Assembly (NCBI RefSeq): GCF_001039355.2 | Contig: NW_019773803.1 | Span: forward strand, 216,529 to 242,696 | Reading direction: 5' to 3' | Origin: Lingula anatina | Taxonomy: Eukaryota > Brachiopoda > Lingulata > Lingulida > Lingulidae | Length of the DNA stretch: 26,168 nucleotides | Shown: positions 10,601 to 21,036 of the stretch, in pieces | Numbering within the stretch: the first letter of the stretch is position 1 | Layout: every line of letters starts with the position of its first letter | Position numbers and translations under genes: made by a program | Notes under the pieces: generated by a model | The model's input: the letters and a program-made list of their open reading frames with translations, nothing else | Database searches by the model: none | What the model was told of the DNA's origin: nothing

Positions 10601-13600
10601 GCAAAGATTCTGTGAACAATTCCTCTTCTTCTCGCCCACGCTCACCTTCGCAGTCGAGTGAGACATGCTGGCTGCATTGTTTACATCTCGTATCTGAGTC
10701 GAGAAGCCGCGTTATTTCAAACTGTGTCAAGATGGCTGACGCCCGGGGTTCGAAAGTGGACGGTGAATATGATTCTTTTTTTCGATATTGATTAAGGCCA
10801 TTTACCTGCCGTTTTATGCTTTACCCATTGCAATTATTCTCAGATAAGTTAAAAAGGAAGCAATCCATGCACTAAAAAGGCGTTTTTAATCCTATTTTTT
10901 GTCCCTTTAATTCTGTTTTACCACCATAGATGGCTACCCTCTGTTAAACAGATAATAATCTCTTAAGAGCAAACTTTTTTCCAAAAAAAAAAGTCCGGGA
11001 CAAATTCATTAACCATTGGTAAGTATGGAAATATTGTCATTTACCCCAGGAAAATCCCTTTTTTCCAAATGAACAATTGTTATCCCTTTAAGATAAGACA
11101 GAGCATGACAGTCTATCCACATATCTATAGATATCAGCAATTTTAATATCATGATATATTGTCTATTAGTCTTTGAGTTTTGGATTGTTGCATGTTACTG
11201 TGAATATTGTGCTTAATTAAGTAGCAGTTAGAAATTGCATTAGATTACAAAACAGGACTTGAATTAAGTTACTACGGTAGCGATAATCTCAAATTGCACA
11301 ACATTCTCATGAAAATGTAGGCTAATAGTACACAAAAAATGCATGTTTACAGTTGTTTTAAAAGCTTAATGTGTAGGTTTTGTTAGTAACTATAACAAAA
11401 TGTTCAATATTGAGCATTTGGTAGTCTTACTATGAAATATCAAGGTTTCTTCTGGAATATTTTAAAAAAATTAATATTTGAACTCTGGAACTCATGTTCC
11501 ATTTTTTTCACTTATGGATAGATTTATACAGCAAGCTTTGACTAATTGCCTTTTATCTATGATACATGGTAGTAAAAGTATAAATTGAAATGGCATTTTG
11601 TTTTTCTTTGATTAAAATTAATTGTGTGTCTTATATTTAATTTAAAACCGCAAAAGGCTAAAGCAGTGAAGGTATGATTTTGTCTGGCAATACTTTTATG
11701 ATCTAATTTGTAACTGGGCATATATTTGTCATTTTGACCTATATAGATTGTACGTCTCATTTATATAGTTAACATTATAACAAGCAGTCATTAAATGTTT
11801 GTGTTAGTGTATATGTGAAGGGTTAAAAATTTTTATTTTATTTTTACTTTTCTCTGAGTTGCTATCAATGAAATGAAATGATTTGAGTTTTACCATTCTT
11901 CCCAGTATCTGTGTTTTATCTAACTCACATGAATCAATGTTACTCATTTCAAATATTCAGTTACATATCTCTATTTTTTTCATTCCATTGCTGTACAAAT
12001 GTTACAATGAAGAATTTAATATATATAGATAAACCTCAAAATTTATAGACCTTCCACTTTGTGCAGATGTGTAAAGACATGTTTGATTGCTAGCATGTGA
12101 AACATTTATCTAATCAAAAAGTAAAATAAGTACTTAATCTCTTGCATAATAGCTCATTTTTGTGTCTTTATAAGCATGTCATATTGAACATGTCCTTGTG
12201 ACTTCAGGCTATTAGAACTCAAGAAAATGAAGGTATACAAGAAAACCCTTTCCAAGGTTTGGAGGATCTGGAACTCCTGCAGGAGTGCTATGCTCTTGAC
12301 ACCAATACCTCACCACATGTATACAGATTACAAAATATCAGGTGAGAAACACTTTTAAATTATTTCTTTTTTAATGCTTCTTGAAATATTGTTGTTAAAT
12401 ATATGAAAATAATGAAAATGATTAGGTACAAATTTCAGAATAAATTTCAATCATATGAACTGTAATTGCATTATATCAAGTTAAACATTTTAAGTATTGG
12501 AATTATTATTATTTTTATTTATCATTAAAAATAAGTCGTAATAATTTTATCATAATAAATTATTTTATATTTATATTATAATCACAATTAAATGATTTTT
12601 TATCAGATTAATTATCTCCCTTACATACAATTCATGCTGAGTAAAAATAATAGAAAAATGCCTATGGCTAACCTCCTCTCCACATTGCAATTATAGTTAT
12701 CTTTTGCTATTTATTTTAGTGCTCATTTCCCAGACTTCACTGAGAAGGATGCCAGTAGAGTCAAACTTGCCCTGGACCAGTGGCAGCATGCTGCAAGGAG
12801 ACTGTTGGGTGTCCTGCAGAAGTACAGCAAGATGGCCAAGGTCGACCAGACAACAATAAGAAAACTATGCATCTCATGTACGTATATAGACATTGGTAAT
12901 ATATATGAAGATGGTAACTGGTTTTAAAAGTATAAAATGAGGAAGATTTTTAAAATTCTGATTTAATTTTTACTGAAACATTCTTTGATAAAACTGAAAT
13001 ATTTGGTTTAAATTGAAATTCCAAATGAGTCAGCATTACAGTTTATGGTCAGTGAATGTATGATGTATTTTTCCCTTCTAATAAATGACCATTTTAGAAG
13101 CTGTTAGAAGTAACGTATTTAACCTAAGTAAGTTTAGGTTGGCTTTTATCTACAGTATAATTATAATCATCAGTGTATTCCATATGGTATTATAGTATAG
13201 CCTACTATTGTGTGGTATTTTGATATTAAATGGCTGATTTTTCTGTAACTGTCTACATTTACAGTACAAGAAGAGGAAAACAGTCAAGGATTCTTTGAGA
13301 ATGAGAACCACCAGAATTGTGCCTGGTTTTACAGATGTTTCAGTGACATTCAACTCCAAGACAGCAAAGCTGGAGACTATGTGGACCTGATTCAGCCTGG
13401 GACCAAGGATGCAGATAAAGATGTTGCACTACAGGAACTGGTGGACAAGATGTGCATGGTTGAGGTAGGGAAATATTGGATGAAATGATGATGTAAAGAT
13501 CAGTTTGGGGGAGATATGGGGAGATTTTTATGTGTTTGTGTGAGGGAGAGTGATCAATTAAAGGATGACATGGCAGCTGGGTGCATTTTGTGTTAAATTA

Positions 13601-16600
13601 TTTAAAGTGATTATTTTAACTGGAACAGTTTTCAGCCTCAAATACAAATGGTAAGCTGCAAGTTATATAGACTTATACATTGATGACATTTTTATGCAGC
13701 TTCCCAAGAACCACTACCATCGCTTCTTGATTCCCTGGGCATTTGATGGATTCAACCCTGAAGGCAATCGTCCGAAAAATAGGGAGCACAATATATATGC
13801 AAAGAAGATGTGTCGCAGCTTCCAAGATGTGGTAGAGCACTATATAGAAAGCCTTCCATATGCCACTGCAAGTTCAATTAATAGCTTGAGTGGTGTATAT
13901 GAGAAGCATGTGACTGACATTGTCCAGCATGCTAATTTTTGCATTGAAAGGTAAGCCTAGGGTATTTTTTTATTCCGTTATTCATTTTTATCTGATTTGT
14001 AATTATCATGTATGACAATTATATATTATGACACTTACTTCTGTTGAATCGAATTATTACCTTAAATAATTATAATTATCAAACAAAGCAGTAAAAGGTT
14101 CACAGTGTCAGACATAGTGCTAATTATTTTATATTTAGGGCAAAGAGATTCTATGGAAGAAGTGATCAACTTCATTCGACAAGAAATTTATTGTGGTCTA
14201 CCAGAAACTCACCAATTGTTGTACATGGCAAGCCAGGGATGGGCACATCTTCTTTGCTATCCACCATTGCTTGTTCAGCAACAGAGTGGATGAAAAGGTA
14301 GAAAAAACATTGCAGTTATTGTTTAGACAACAACAGGCAACTGAAAAGATGCTTCACTTTTAACTCTGTATAGTCAGCTATATATTTGATACACTGGCCA
14401 GTGTGCCATGCCAATTGACATCTTGATATTTGATGCACATTAGTTAAGGTTAAATAAATGCACTGCAGCTTGCTTCTCTCAGGCTCCTTTGTGTAGCAGA
14501 ATCAAGCATTTTGGTTGACAAATTGTTATTTTAATACATAGGGAGGACCTCAGGGTGCTGTTCCGGAGTATTGGTCATACTTCCATGTCCACCAGCTTCC
14601 ATACTTTGCTCCAGGGGCTGTGCTTCCAACTAAGGCAGATATTCAACTTGAATACAAGCGATTTGAAAAGCATGGTAAGTTATGCTTCCATTATTGAATG
14701 GTAGTCTCTTTAACTCTCATAAGGCATTTTATTGTACTAGTCTGAAAGCAAACTTGAAAAACTTAAAAGAAATCAGTTGTGATTGATTGCCTTAATTGCT
14801 TAAGTATGCTATATATAAAACATACAGATTGCATTATAAATGGTGAGAAAATTGACTGTAGGTTAATAATGTTGAGAAATTTAAGGTCTTGGTGATAGAG
14901 TTTTAGATAAGGCAAAAAAAAAAAAAAATGAAAGTTTAGATTGTTTAATATTTTGAATGGAATGACACAGAGCTTTAAGGTTAAATATATTTGATATGTG
15001 GGCTGAAATTAAAATTTCACGCCATGAATACTTTCTGGAATCCTACAACAATGGGCAGCAATTGTTTCCAATATGCAGTGTGTAGTATGAACAGAATGTT
15101 GAAAATTGATAATTTTTTTCCAGAATTTGAAATGGCTGATGAATGAATTTGACGACTTGCTGTCCCATGCAAATACAGATAAACCACTTCTCATTATTCT
15201 AGATGGAATGAATAGGTTGATATTAGAACAAGGTAAGTATTTGAAATATTACATATTGTAGTAAATATAGAAAAATAGCCAGCATATCTGGGCTATTGAA
15301 AAGGCTTAAGCTGTAACATTGTATTCCACCTGTAATCATGGAGGTTTTCTCATAAATTTTTTTATTTTTTTTTGTATTGGGGACAGAATCTAAATTTCTA
15401 ACAGATCGCGGAATAAATGATTCAATGCTTAGGGTAATTTTTATGTATAAACTGTGTGATTTACAGATTCTGCAAATGACCTTCAGTCTTGGATCCCTTC
15501 CAAACTACCAGACAATGTTCACATTGTGCTGTCGATGAGTTCAGGAAGTGAAATAATGAATCTTCTCCAACAAAAGATTCCTGCAGAAAAATTCTTTGAA
15601 ATCCTTCCATTGTCTGAAGAAGCTGCTTCCAATATGTTCTACCACTACTTGCATGAGGAAGGCAGATGTGTTACAGATGCCCAACTTGATGTAGTATTAG
15701 AGGCATTCCAGCCAGAAACTACCCCCCTTCTTGTGTATATGGTGTTCAGAGAAGCCTGCAAGTGGACTTCCTTCACACACAACAAAATGAAGCTTGGCAA
15801 GACTGTACGAACCATGGCATTCAATTTTGCTAGTCATCTAGCTAAAGTACATGGGGAACTTTTGGTGAGACGCACCTTTGGTTTTCTTTGCACAGCCAAA
15901 AATGGCTTAACCCAGAGTGAATTACATGAACTGCTCACCCAGGATTCCAGAGTTATGGAGTTTGTGTCAACCTTGAACAAATCTTCCTTTCCAAGGCTTC
16001 CAAGTTTTATTCTGGTGCGTCTCCTCAACAACTTAACAGATGCAGGATATGTTACCAAGATCCTTGGTGATGGAGGGCAAGTGTTGTACAAATGGGCACA
16101 CTGGTCTTTCCAAGAAGCATACGCAGAAATGTACCTGAAGGGCAAAGAATTAGTGACATACCACAAGGCAATGACAGCATATTTCTTAGGCAGGCCTCTG
16201 GAAGAGTCATCTGATACTGAGAAGTACAGAAAACAGTCAGGGTGTTATGAGCATGTAGAAGAAGGCACATATGGATTGGAAATCAAAAGATCGTACAACC
16301 TGAGACTTCTGAATGAGCTTCCACACCATTTGATAATGGCACAAGAGACCCTGCTGCTGAAGACTGAATGTCTTCTCAACTATGAGTGGTTACTGGCTAA
16401 ACTGTGTTCCACTTCCCTGTGGGAGCTGCTGGATGATTACCACCAAGCTGAATCCAGTAATAGTGATGAAGGTTCTGACATGGAACTTTATTTAGTCATT
16501 GAGTCTCTCAAACGAGGTTGTCATGTTTTGACAAAGGATCCCCATCAGCTTGCTTCACAACTGATTGGAAGACTTTTTGACATAATGGCAAAAGATGTCC

Positions 16601-19173
16601 CAGCCACTTCTGAGGATCCAAGAAAGTACCCACACTTTCCTGCTCTGTTGGATGCTGCTGCAAAAAGTTCTATCCCAGTTATTGTTCCCTCTGCCACATG
16701 CCTTCTACCTCCTGGTTCCTTGACTGGATTAGAGTTAGGTGGACATCATGGGGCCATCACTGCTGTGACAGTCACCAATTCTGGCAAACAAGCTGTATCA
16801 GCATCCCTTGACAATACCCTGAAACTTTGGGATCTTCAAACTGGAAGAGTTACCAAGACAATCAAAGGAGTTGGGAAAGAAGCATATCACATTAAAATGG
16901 CCATGCAGGACAGGTATGCCATTGTATGTGAGACTTATTCTGTGCAAATTTGGAGTTTGGAAAAAGGTCATCTTGTCAGAGTAATAGAACAACTTGAGGA
17001 TTACGTGATCCCAACAACAGCTTCTAATGGAACAATGTTGTTACTCTTTGTTGATGGTGGAGAAACCATGCATGTGTGGAATCTGGATGGTGAAGTGACA
17101 CATGTCAACTCCTTTCACTTAGAGGAAAAAGATGAAAAGAAAGAAGAAGAAGAAAAAGCTAGAAAACAGAAGATGGAACAAGAACAAAAGAACAAGGTTC
17201 AGATTTGGCAGATGCTGGAAGAGGAAGAAGAAGATGAAGAGGATTTGGTTGAAGGTAGTCAAGATGATAAAAGTCCACCTGTTGAAGAAATTCCTGATGA
17301 AGAAGAAGTAACCCTTTCAGCCCACAGAGGAAGATCAACAACAGTATCCTCTTGTACCTATGGAGACCAGATTTTGCATGGTTTCCGTGGTGACACTAAA
17401 GCATATGCACACAATGTTCACACTGGCCAGTTAGCATACACTATCAACATCAATGACATTGCTGCAAGGCTACGAGCTGTTGGAACAACTCCCATGTACT
17501 TTGTGCTAGCTTGTCACTGTGATGACCACTTTATTTTTGAAATTTTTGACAACAGCACTGGTCTGTACATCCGAACCATCAAAGGTTGTGCTATGGATGC
17601 CAGTATTCAAGATGTTGAATTCAACAAGTCTGGATCTCATGCCATTGGTTTGGTAAGCTCTCAAAAAACTGGTGCTACCTATCTAGCTGTCTGGAACTTG
17701 GAGACTGAGGAACACAGACATTTGGGCTATCACTCTGGAATAACAAACCTGGCAGCATGTCTGAATTTGAGCTACTGTGTGACTGCATCATCAGCTTCCA
17801 ACAACCTTATGGTATGGGACATCACTCTCGGTCTCAGCAAGAAAGTGCCAGTTCAGGGAGTTGTTGGCATTGAAGAAATTACAATTCTGGATGATAATCC
17901 TCGTTATGTGGTGGCTAAGCCAATGGACTGTAATGGGCCAGTGACAGTGTGGAACTTGTTCAAGACTCAGTGTAAAATCAGTGCTGTCTGTTCAGAGAGA
18001 GGTTTAGTAGAAGACATGGACCTTCTCCTGGTGAAGAACATGAATGTTGTTATCCTCACAGATTGCATGATCAACAAGTACGAAGAATATTTCACCTCCA
18101 TTCTTGTGTTTAATCTGGAAACCAGACAGTATGATCGTATCTTGCATGGGGCCCACATAGATGTTGGCCTTTCAAATGAATATTTCATGCTAAATGGTGA
18201 GAGAGTTATGAGTCCATCTCCTGATAGGACTCACTTTGTCATATGGAGTTTAGAATCTGGCCAAACAGTCCTCAATATATATAAAGACAGATCCAAACTC
18301 TCTGATGTAATCAAGTCATCAGTCACATCTCATAGAAAGAGGGGTACAACTGCCAAAATGTTACCATGGCAAAGGAGATCAGAAACCAAAACTGGTCGAC
18401 AAAGAAGGCACCAGAGAGAAATTCAAGATGAAAATGACCGCATAGAAGGACTCAAAAAGGGGAAAGAGAACTTGATTACTCAGTTTCTTGTCAGTGATGA
18501 TGAAAAAATGATAGTGGCCTCATACTTTTCATGCTACCTGTGTGTGTTTGATATAACACGGGGGCGCCACATTCAAACGCTGGTTGATGACAAAGCAATT
18601 CTGACCTTAGATACATCTGCCTTGACATCAACTGGTGGCCACCTGGTGCACACCTACTATGATGATGTTGGAAAATTCAGCTGTGTTGTTGTATGGGACT
18701 GCATGACGGGAAAAGTTCATGCCAAACTTGAAGAAGAAGAAGGGGTATGTGCAGTTGCCATCAATGACAGTGCCACACAAGTTGTCTTTGGAAATATTTG
18801 CAATGAAATGGTTTGGTGGGATTTAGAAAACCAAGTCATGCACAAGCTTCCAACATACACAGGCTTCCAGTTAGACATTTACTCCACAATCTACATCCTG
18901 CATAACTCCAGTAAGGCAATGGTGCTAGCCAAGGACATATCTCTCTGGGATTTCAAAAAAGGAATTCTCTCAGTCTTCACTCCAGATGTCAAGATACAGT
19001 GCTCAAAAGTTGTATTGAATAGAACTGCTATAGCATTTGGGCTTCCAAATTCTCCCACAGTTGTTACCTTAAAATATTCAGCTGATAACACACAGGGCTC
19101 ATCACTTGCTGAGGCTACTAACGGACAGGAGTTGTTTGGAGAAACTCACAGCGACAGTGAGGATAGTGACTAA
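4675..19173 (+). CDS. NACHT and WD-repeat domain protein (NWD1/NWD2-like), 14 coding exons
   Basis: Exons: 4675-4824, 4975-5052, 5272-5400, 5647-6403, 6832-7031, 7277-7612, 12208-12341, 12720-12877, 13265-13464, 13700-13950, 14139-14297, 14542-14674, 15124-15232, 15467-19173. All junctions are GT-AG, phases agree at each, and the sum is 6501 nt: 2166 residues plus stop. Domain order: coiled coil (about 51-125), Ser-rich linker, DUF4062/TIR-like domain from about 363, a region seen in NWD proteins, NACHT P-loop 828-836, Walker B ending at D922, winged helix (about 1055-1110), WD40 repeats (about 1350-2166). NWD proteins are STAND NTPases, thought to oligomerise on sensing a ligand through the WD40 region; the ligand here is unknown. 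It is longer than vertebrate NWD1/2 mainly because of the N-terminal extension and linkers. The start rests on an acceptor (TTTAG|G) directly before the ATG; an earlier coding exon cannot be excluded. Confidence 0.88.
7065..7108 (+). repeat. Perfect 22-bp tandem duplication in an intron
   Basis: Bases 7065-7086 and 7087-7108 are identical 22-mers (start TTTAATTAAG, end TTATCTGA). They lie 34 bp downstream of the donor at 7032 and probably arose by slippage. Confidence 0.9.
8398..8421. repeat. 24-bp perfect palindrome inside the TTAA element
   Basis: The half-site AAACCTCCGCTT is followed directly by its exact reverse complement, so the 24 bases can form a loop-less cruciform or hairpin. The related copy at about 983-1010 keeps a degenerate form (AAACCTTTGC...GCAGGTTTTG), so the palindrome belongs to the element. 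Confidence 0.85.
8444..8470. repeat. Undetermined base and (TTTA)n microsatellite
   Basis: An N at 8444 is followed by about six and a half TTTA units to 8470. The N probably marks uncertain assembly at the repeat. Confidence 0.85.
8837..10469. mobile_element. Foldback element with ~690-bp inverted arms and 9-bp TSD (MULE-like)
   Basis: The left terminus TTGCCTCAGTTTTCGGCC (8837) is repeated in inverse at the right terminus, ending CTGAGGCAA at 10469. The arms, about 8837-9525 and 9800-10469, are near-identical; the few differences I saw include single-base changes (GTAAGACC versus GTAAGGCC) and a divergent AT-rich inner part. A perfect 9-bp direct repeat, GGACTGCGA, flanks the unit at 8828-8836 and 10470-10478. 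Long terminal inverted repeats with a 9-bp target duplication are the signature of Mutator-like elements. The middle (about 9526-9799) is non-coding, so the element is non-autonomous. Mirror-image open frames in the two arms (e.g. 9212-9415 plus and 9867-10094 minus) are arm sequence; I recognise no transposase. Confidence 0.85.
12208..15232 (+). CDS. Central block of the NWD-like gene: pre-NACHT region and NACHT core
   Basis: Seven exons encode residues 551-931. Residues 551-797 contain the 'LDQWQHAARRLL' helix and a 'HYHRFLIPWAFDGFNPEGNRPKNREHN' type segment as in NWD proteins (quoted only in part: FLIPWAFDGFNPEG). The P-loop exon (14139-14297) reads GKPGMGTSS at 828-836, where a functional Walker A would have Lys at 834. 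The next exon has the NWD-type 'RSIGHTSMSTS...LLQGLC' pattern. The Walker B exon (15124-15232) reads LLIILDGMNRL, with the first acidic residue D922 kept and the usual second acidic position an Asn (925). ATP binding may therefore be weak. Confidence 0.85.
12342..12719 (+). other. Short introns of the NWD-like gene, no further content
   Basis: This intron and the others over 300 bp in the 3' half (12878-13264, 14675-15123) hold only AT-rich sequence with normal splice ends. A 14-A tract occurs near 14913. I see no repeat or RNA gene in them. Confidence 0.7.
15467..19173 (+). CDS. Terminal 3.7-kb exon of the NWD-like gene: end of NACHT, winged helix, WD40 repeats
   Basis: One exon encodes residues 932-2166. 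It begins with a sensor-like strand (HIVLSMSSGSE) and a helical/winged-helix region (ELLVRRTFGFLCTAKNGLTQ). WD-type units are clear near 1357-1395 (LDNTLKLWDLQTG) and again at MHVWNLDG, LAVWNLET, LMVWDITLG, VTVWNLFKT, FVIWSLESG, LCVFDITRG, VVVWDCMTG, MVWWDLENQ and ISLWDFKKG, enough for one or two propellers. An acidic Glu/Lys-rich insert (about 1484-1547) interrupts the early repeats, and a basic Arg/Lys-rich insert sits at about 1887-1923. The protein ends in an acidic tail. Concentrating over half of the protein in one exon after 13 small ones is notable. Confidence 0.9.
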
Positions 19174-19724
19174 ATCAATGATAACCAGTGCCCTCTTTTT
19201 GTTAAATGTCAGGTGTTTTATTGAATCAACTATTGCTTCTCAGTTCTACAACCTGGAAAACATTTTTTAAAAAGCCTCTTGCTTTGAACCAGGTGATCAG
19301 TAATGTGCATTACTCCCTTTTTGTAAAAGTAAAATCGTTGAGCCAGTATAGTAATTTCACTGTTGAAAAGTGACATGATATTTTAGACTCAGTATAACTT
19401 TGTAGGGAGAAGTAATGATTTCAGACACCAGAGATTCAACAAACAGCAGAGACCCTAAAATTAATCATTCATTAGATTTTTTTTCAACAAAAAAAAGCAA
19501 TATCTTGTTTAATTTCTACATTTACAGCATCAGATTCAAGACTGTGCTAGTATTCCATGGAAAGATAAAATTGAAAAAGAATGATGCACCCACCACTTTG
19601 CTTTTTTGGTCCACGAAGAGATGTAACAGTTTGGAAATATATTTCATAATGTTGTTACGTGTACATACTCAAACATAAATCCTGTGACACTTATATATTA
19701 ACTTCAGTTATAGAGATTTTCATG

Positions 19725-19730
19725 AATAAA
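19725..19730 (+). terminator. Polyadenylation signal AATAAA for the NWD-like gene
   Basis: This canonical AATAAA lies about 550 bp after the stop codon and is the last one before the opposing gene's signals. It would place plus-strand cleavage near 19745-19755. Confidence 0.55.
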
Positions 19731-19771
19731 AAGATGGACATATTTAAACACAAACCTTGTGTTCTTTCATA

Positions 19772-19787
19772 TTTATTTGAATTTATT
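19772..19787 (-). terminator. Two AATAAA signals for the HEPN-PGRP gene
   Basis: TTTATT on the plus strand at 19772-19777 and 19782-19787 gives two minus-strand AATAAA hexamers about 160-175 bp after the stop at 19947. Cleavage would fall close to 19755, so the two convergent transcripts would meet or slightly overlap. Confidence 0.55.
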
Positions 19788-19946
19788 TAATTTTAGAGAT
19801 TCACTTAAACACAGAATGGAACTGTTCATATCTATCACAAATAGTGATATTATAATTTTAATGAGCATATTGTGATAAACCTCACGTTTAAATAAGTTAT
19901 GTTTGTAATACCAAATCTTACGAGTGGTTCTTGTAACACTGGTAGC

Positions 19947-21036
19947 TCACGCATGGATGTCTTGCCAATGATCCCAAGTTTTAAGTTCTCTGTACAGTGT
20001 GTCTCCTGGACTTGCAAAGGGAGCAACCTGGCAGTGCCCTAACAGTACATAATTTTCCTCTAAGAAACCATTTTCTACCGAGTTTTTCAGAAAAGCCTTT
20101 AAAGCCCATAAGGCCCTTGGACTAGGTAGGCGGTAACTGAAGTCTCCCATGAAGGCAATGCCCCAAGAGTTCAAATTCCACCTGAAATGTGAGGATATAT
20201 AATTTTTCTTAAAGCCTTAGTAATATTTTAAGCAAAAAAAAAAAAAAAAAGCTTCTGAATGAAGGGAAATAAAAAATGGAAATAATAACAGCCACAAAAA
20301 GGAATTTTTCATGTCAAACAGGAATAGAAAAATGTTGGACACAGACTACCGAAGTTGCCAAAGAGTTGCAGAGATTACCATAAACAGTAATGGCATTTCC
20401 AGTGATATAAATAACTCTGGATGATAAAGGCACAGAATATCTGATTCATGACATTTTTTTTGTATATATTACCCTTTGGTGTGTGACCCAGCAATTGATG
20501 GTCCCCGACCTTCATACACTCTGCCATCATCTGCTATGTGGTAATTGTATGCAATATCTGACCAACCTGAAAAGAAAAAACTTTTACCTTAACTTATGTA
20601 TGCACTTAAACATTATTTTGCTTCAGGCAGCTCGAATGGTAACAGCAGAGTACACCGAGCAGGTTAACATACCTCATTACAGGATATTTACAAAAATCAA
20701 AATAAATATAAAATTGTACATATACTTCTTTTCACTACTGGACTATGTCATCAGTTTAAAATTATTTTGACACTTTAATTGAAATCATATAAAAATCATA
20801 ATATTACAATAGGCCCATTTCTTTAAAGTGAATCTCACCTCTATCAGCCATGTGCCTTTGCTGTATGCCTCGTAAAATACCTGAGCATGCTTCCACGGAC
20901 TCGCATAATCCAGACACTGTGTGCGCTATAATAACATACTTGACTGGGATGAGCAAGGGGCTCATGGGTCCGGAGGCTTCTCTGGCACCCCATTCTCTCC
21001 TGGAGACAATTTGCACTGTACTAGGGTCAGAAAAAC
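19947..21036 (-). CDS. Exons 2-4 of the fusion gene: complete PGRP domain without catalytic zinc site
   Basis: The three exons encode residues 220-394. Recognisable PGRP blocks are IVSRREWGA, VKYVIIAHTV, the Cys264-Cys270 pair, QQRHM...GWSDIAYNYHI, DDGRVYEGRG, NSWGIAFMGDFS and YVLLGHCQVAP..SPG. The family motif I-H-H-T reads I-A-H-T, which loses the first zinc His, and the Cys of the C-P-G motif is Ser374. Tyr292 and His366 are kept. The middle exon (20566-20473) is only 94 bp and has no start codon, so it is easily missed by ORF finders. Splice sites: TTTTACAG|GT, AGAG|GTGAG, TTTTCAG|GT, AAAGG|GTAATA, TTTCAG|GT. Confidence 0.88.

Larger units (their letters stand above)
8242..10910 (-). mobile_element. 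TTAA-bounded element, family 2 copy B, nested inside family 1
   Basis: It begins TTAAAAGGACACAAAAGAGG at 8242 and ends TGTCCCTTTAA at 10910, so inverted ends sit beside TTAA. In reverse complement it matches 551-1160 at both ends (8242-8420 with 983-1160; 10690-10910 with 551-745). The middle differs because of the foldback insertion at 8837-10469. Bases 8445-8836 and 10479-10690 have no counterpart I can place and may be extra internal sequence of a longer family member. Confidence 0.7.
8157..11091 (+). mobile_element. TTAA-bounded MITE, family 1 copy B, split by nested insertions
   Basis: The left end TTAAAGGGATAAC (8157) and right end GTTATCCCTTTAA (ending 11091) are near-perfect inverted repeats beside TTAA. 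The left 85 bp and right 180 bp align with the two halves of the short copy at 1351-1684, which is uninterrupted at the matching point (AATAAA|TCCCATTTTGCC in the short copy). The inserted DNA is the element at 8242-10910. Confidence 0.75.
7613..12207 (+). other. Largest intron of the NWD-like gene, filled by nested transposons
   Basis: The donor is GTG|GTAAGT at 7613 and the acceptor CTTCAG ends at 12207; the intron is in phase 0. At 4.6 kb it is far longer than the other introns of the gene (roughly 120-450 bp). Bases 8157-11091 are mobile DNA; the flanks (7613-8156 and 11092-12207) are unremarkable AT-rich sequence with a (CT)8 tract at 8049-8064. No coding exon was found inside. Confidence 0.85.
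19174..19946. other. Convergent 3' untranslated regions
   Basis: This gap separates the stop of the NWD-like gene (plus) from the stop of the HEPN-PGRP gene (minus). It is AT-rich with no coding frame of note and contains polyadenylation signals for both strands. Confidence 0.75.

Noticed and set aside
15834-16270. Minus-strand frames inside the large NWD exon
   Set aside because: They are shadows of a 3.7-kb sense frame rich in WD-type motifs.
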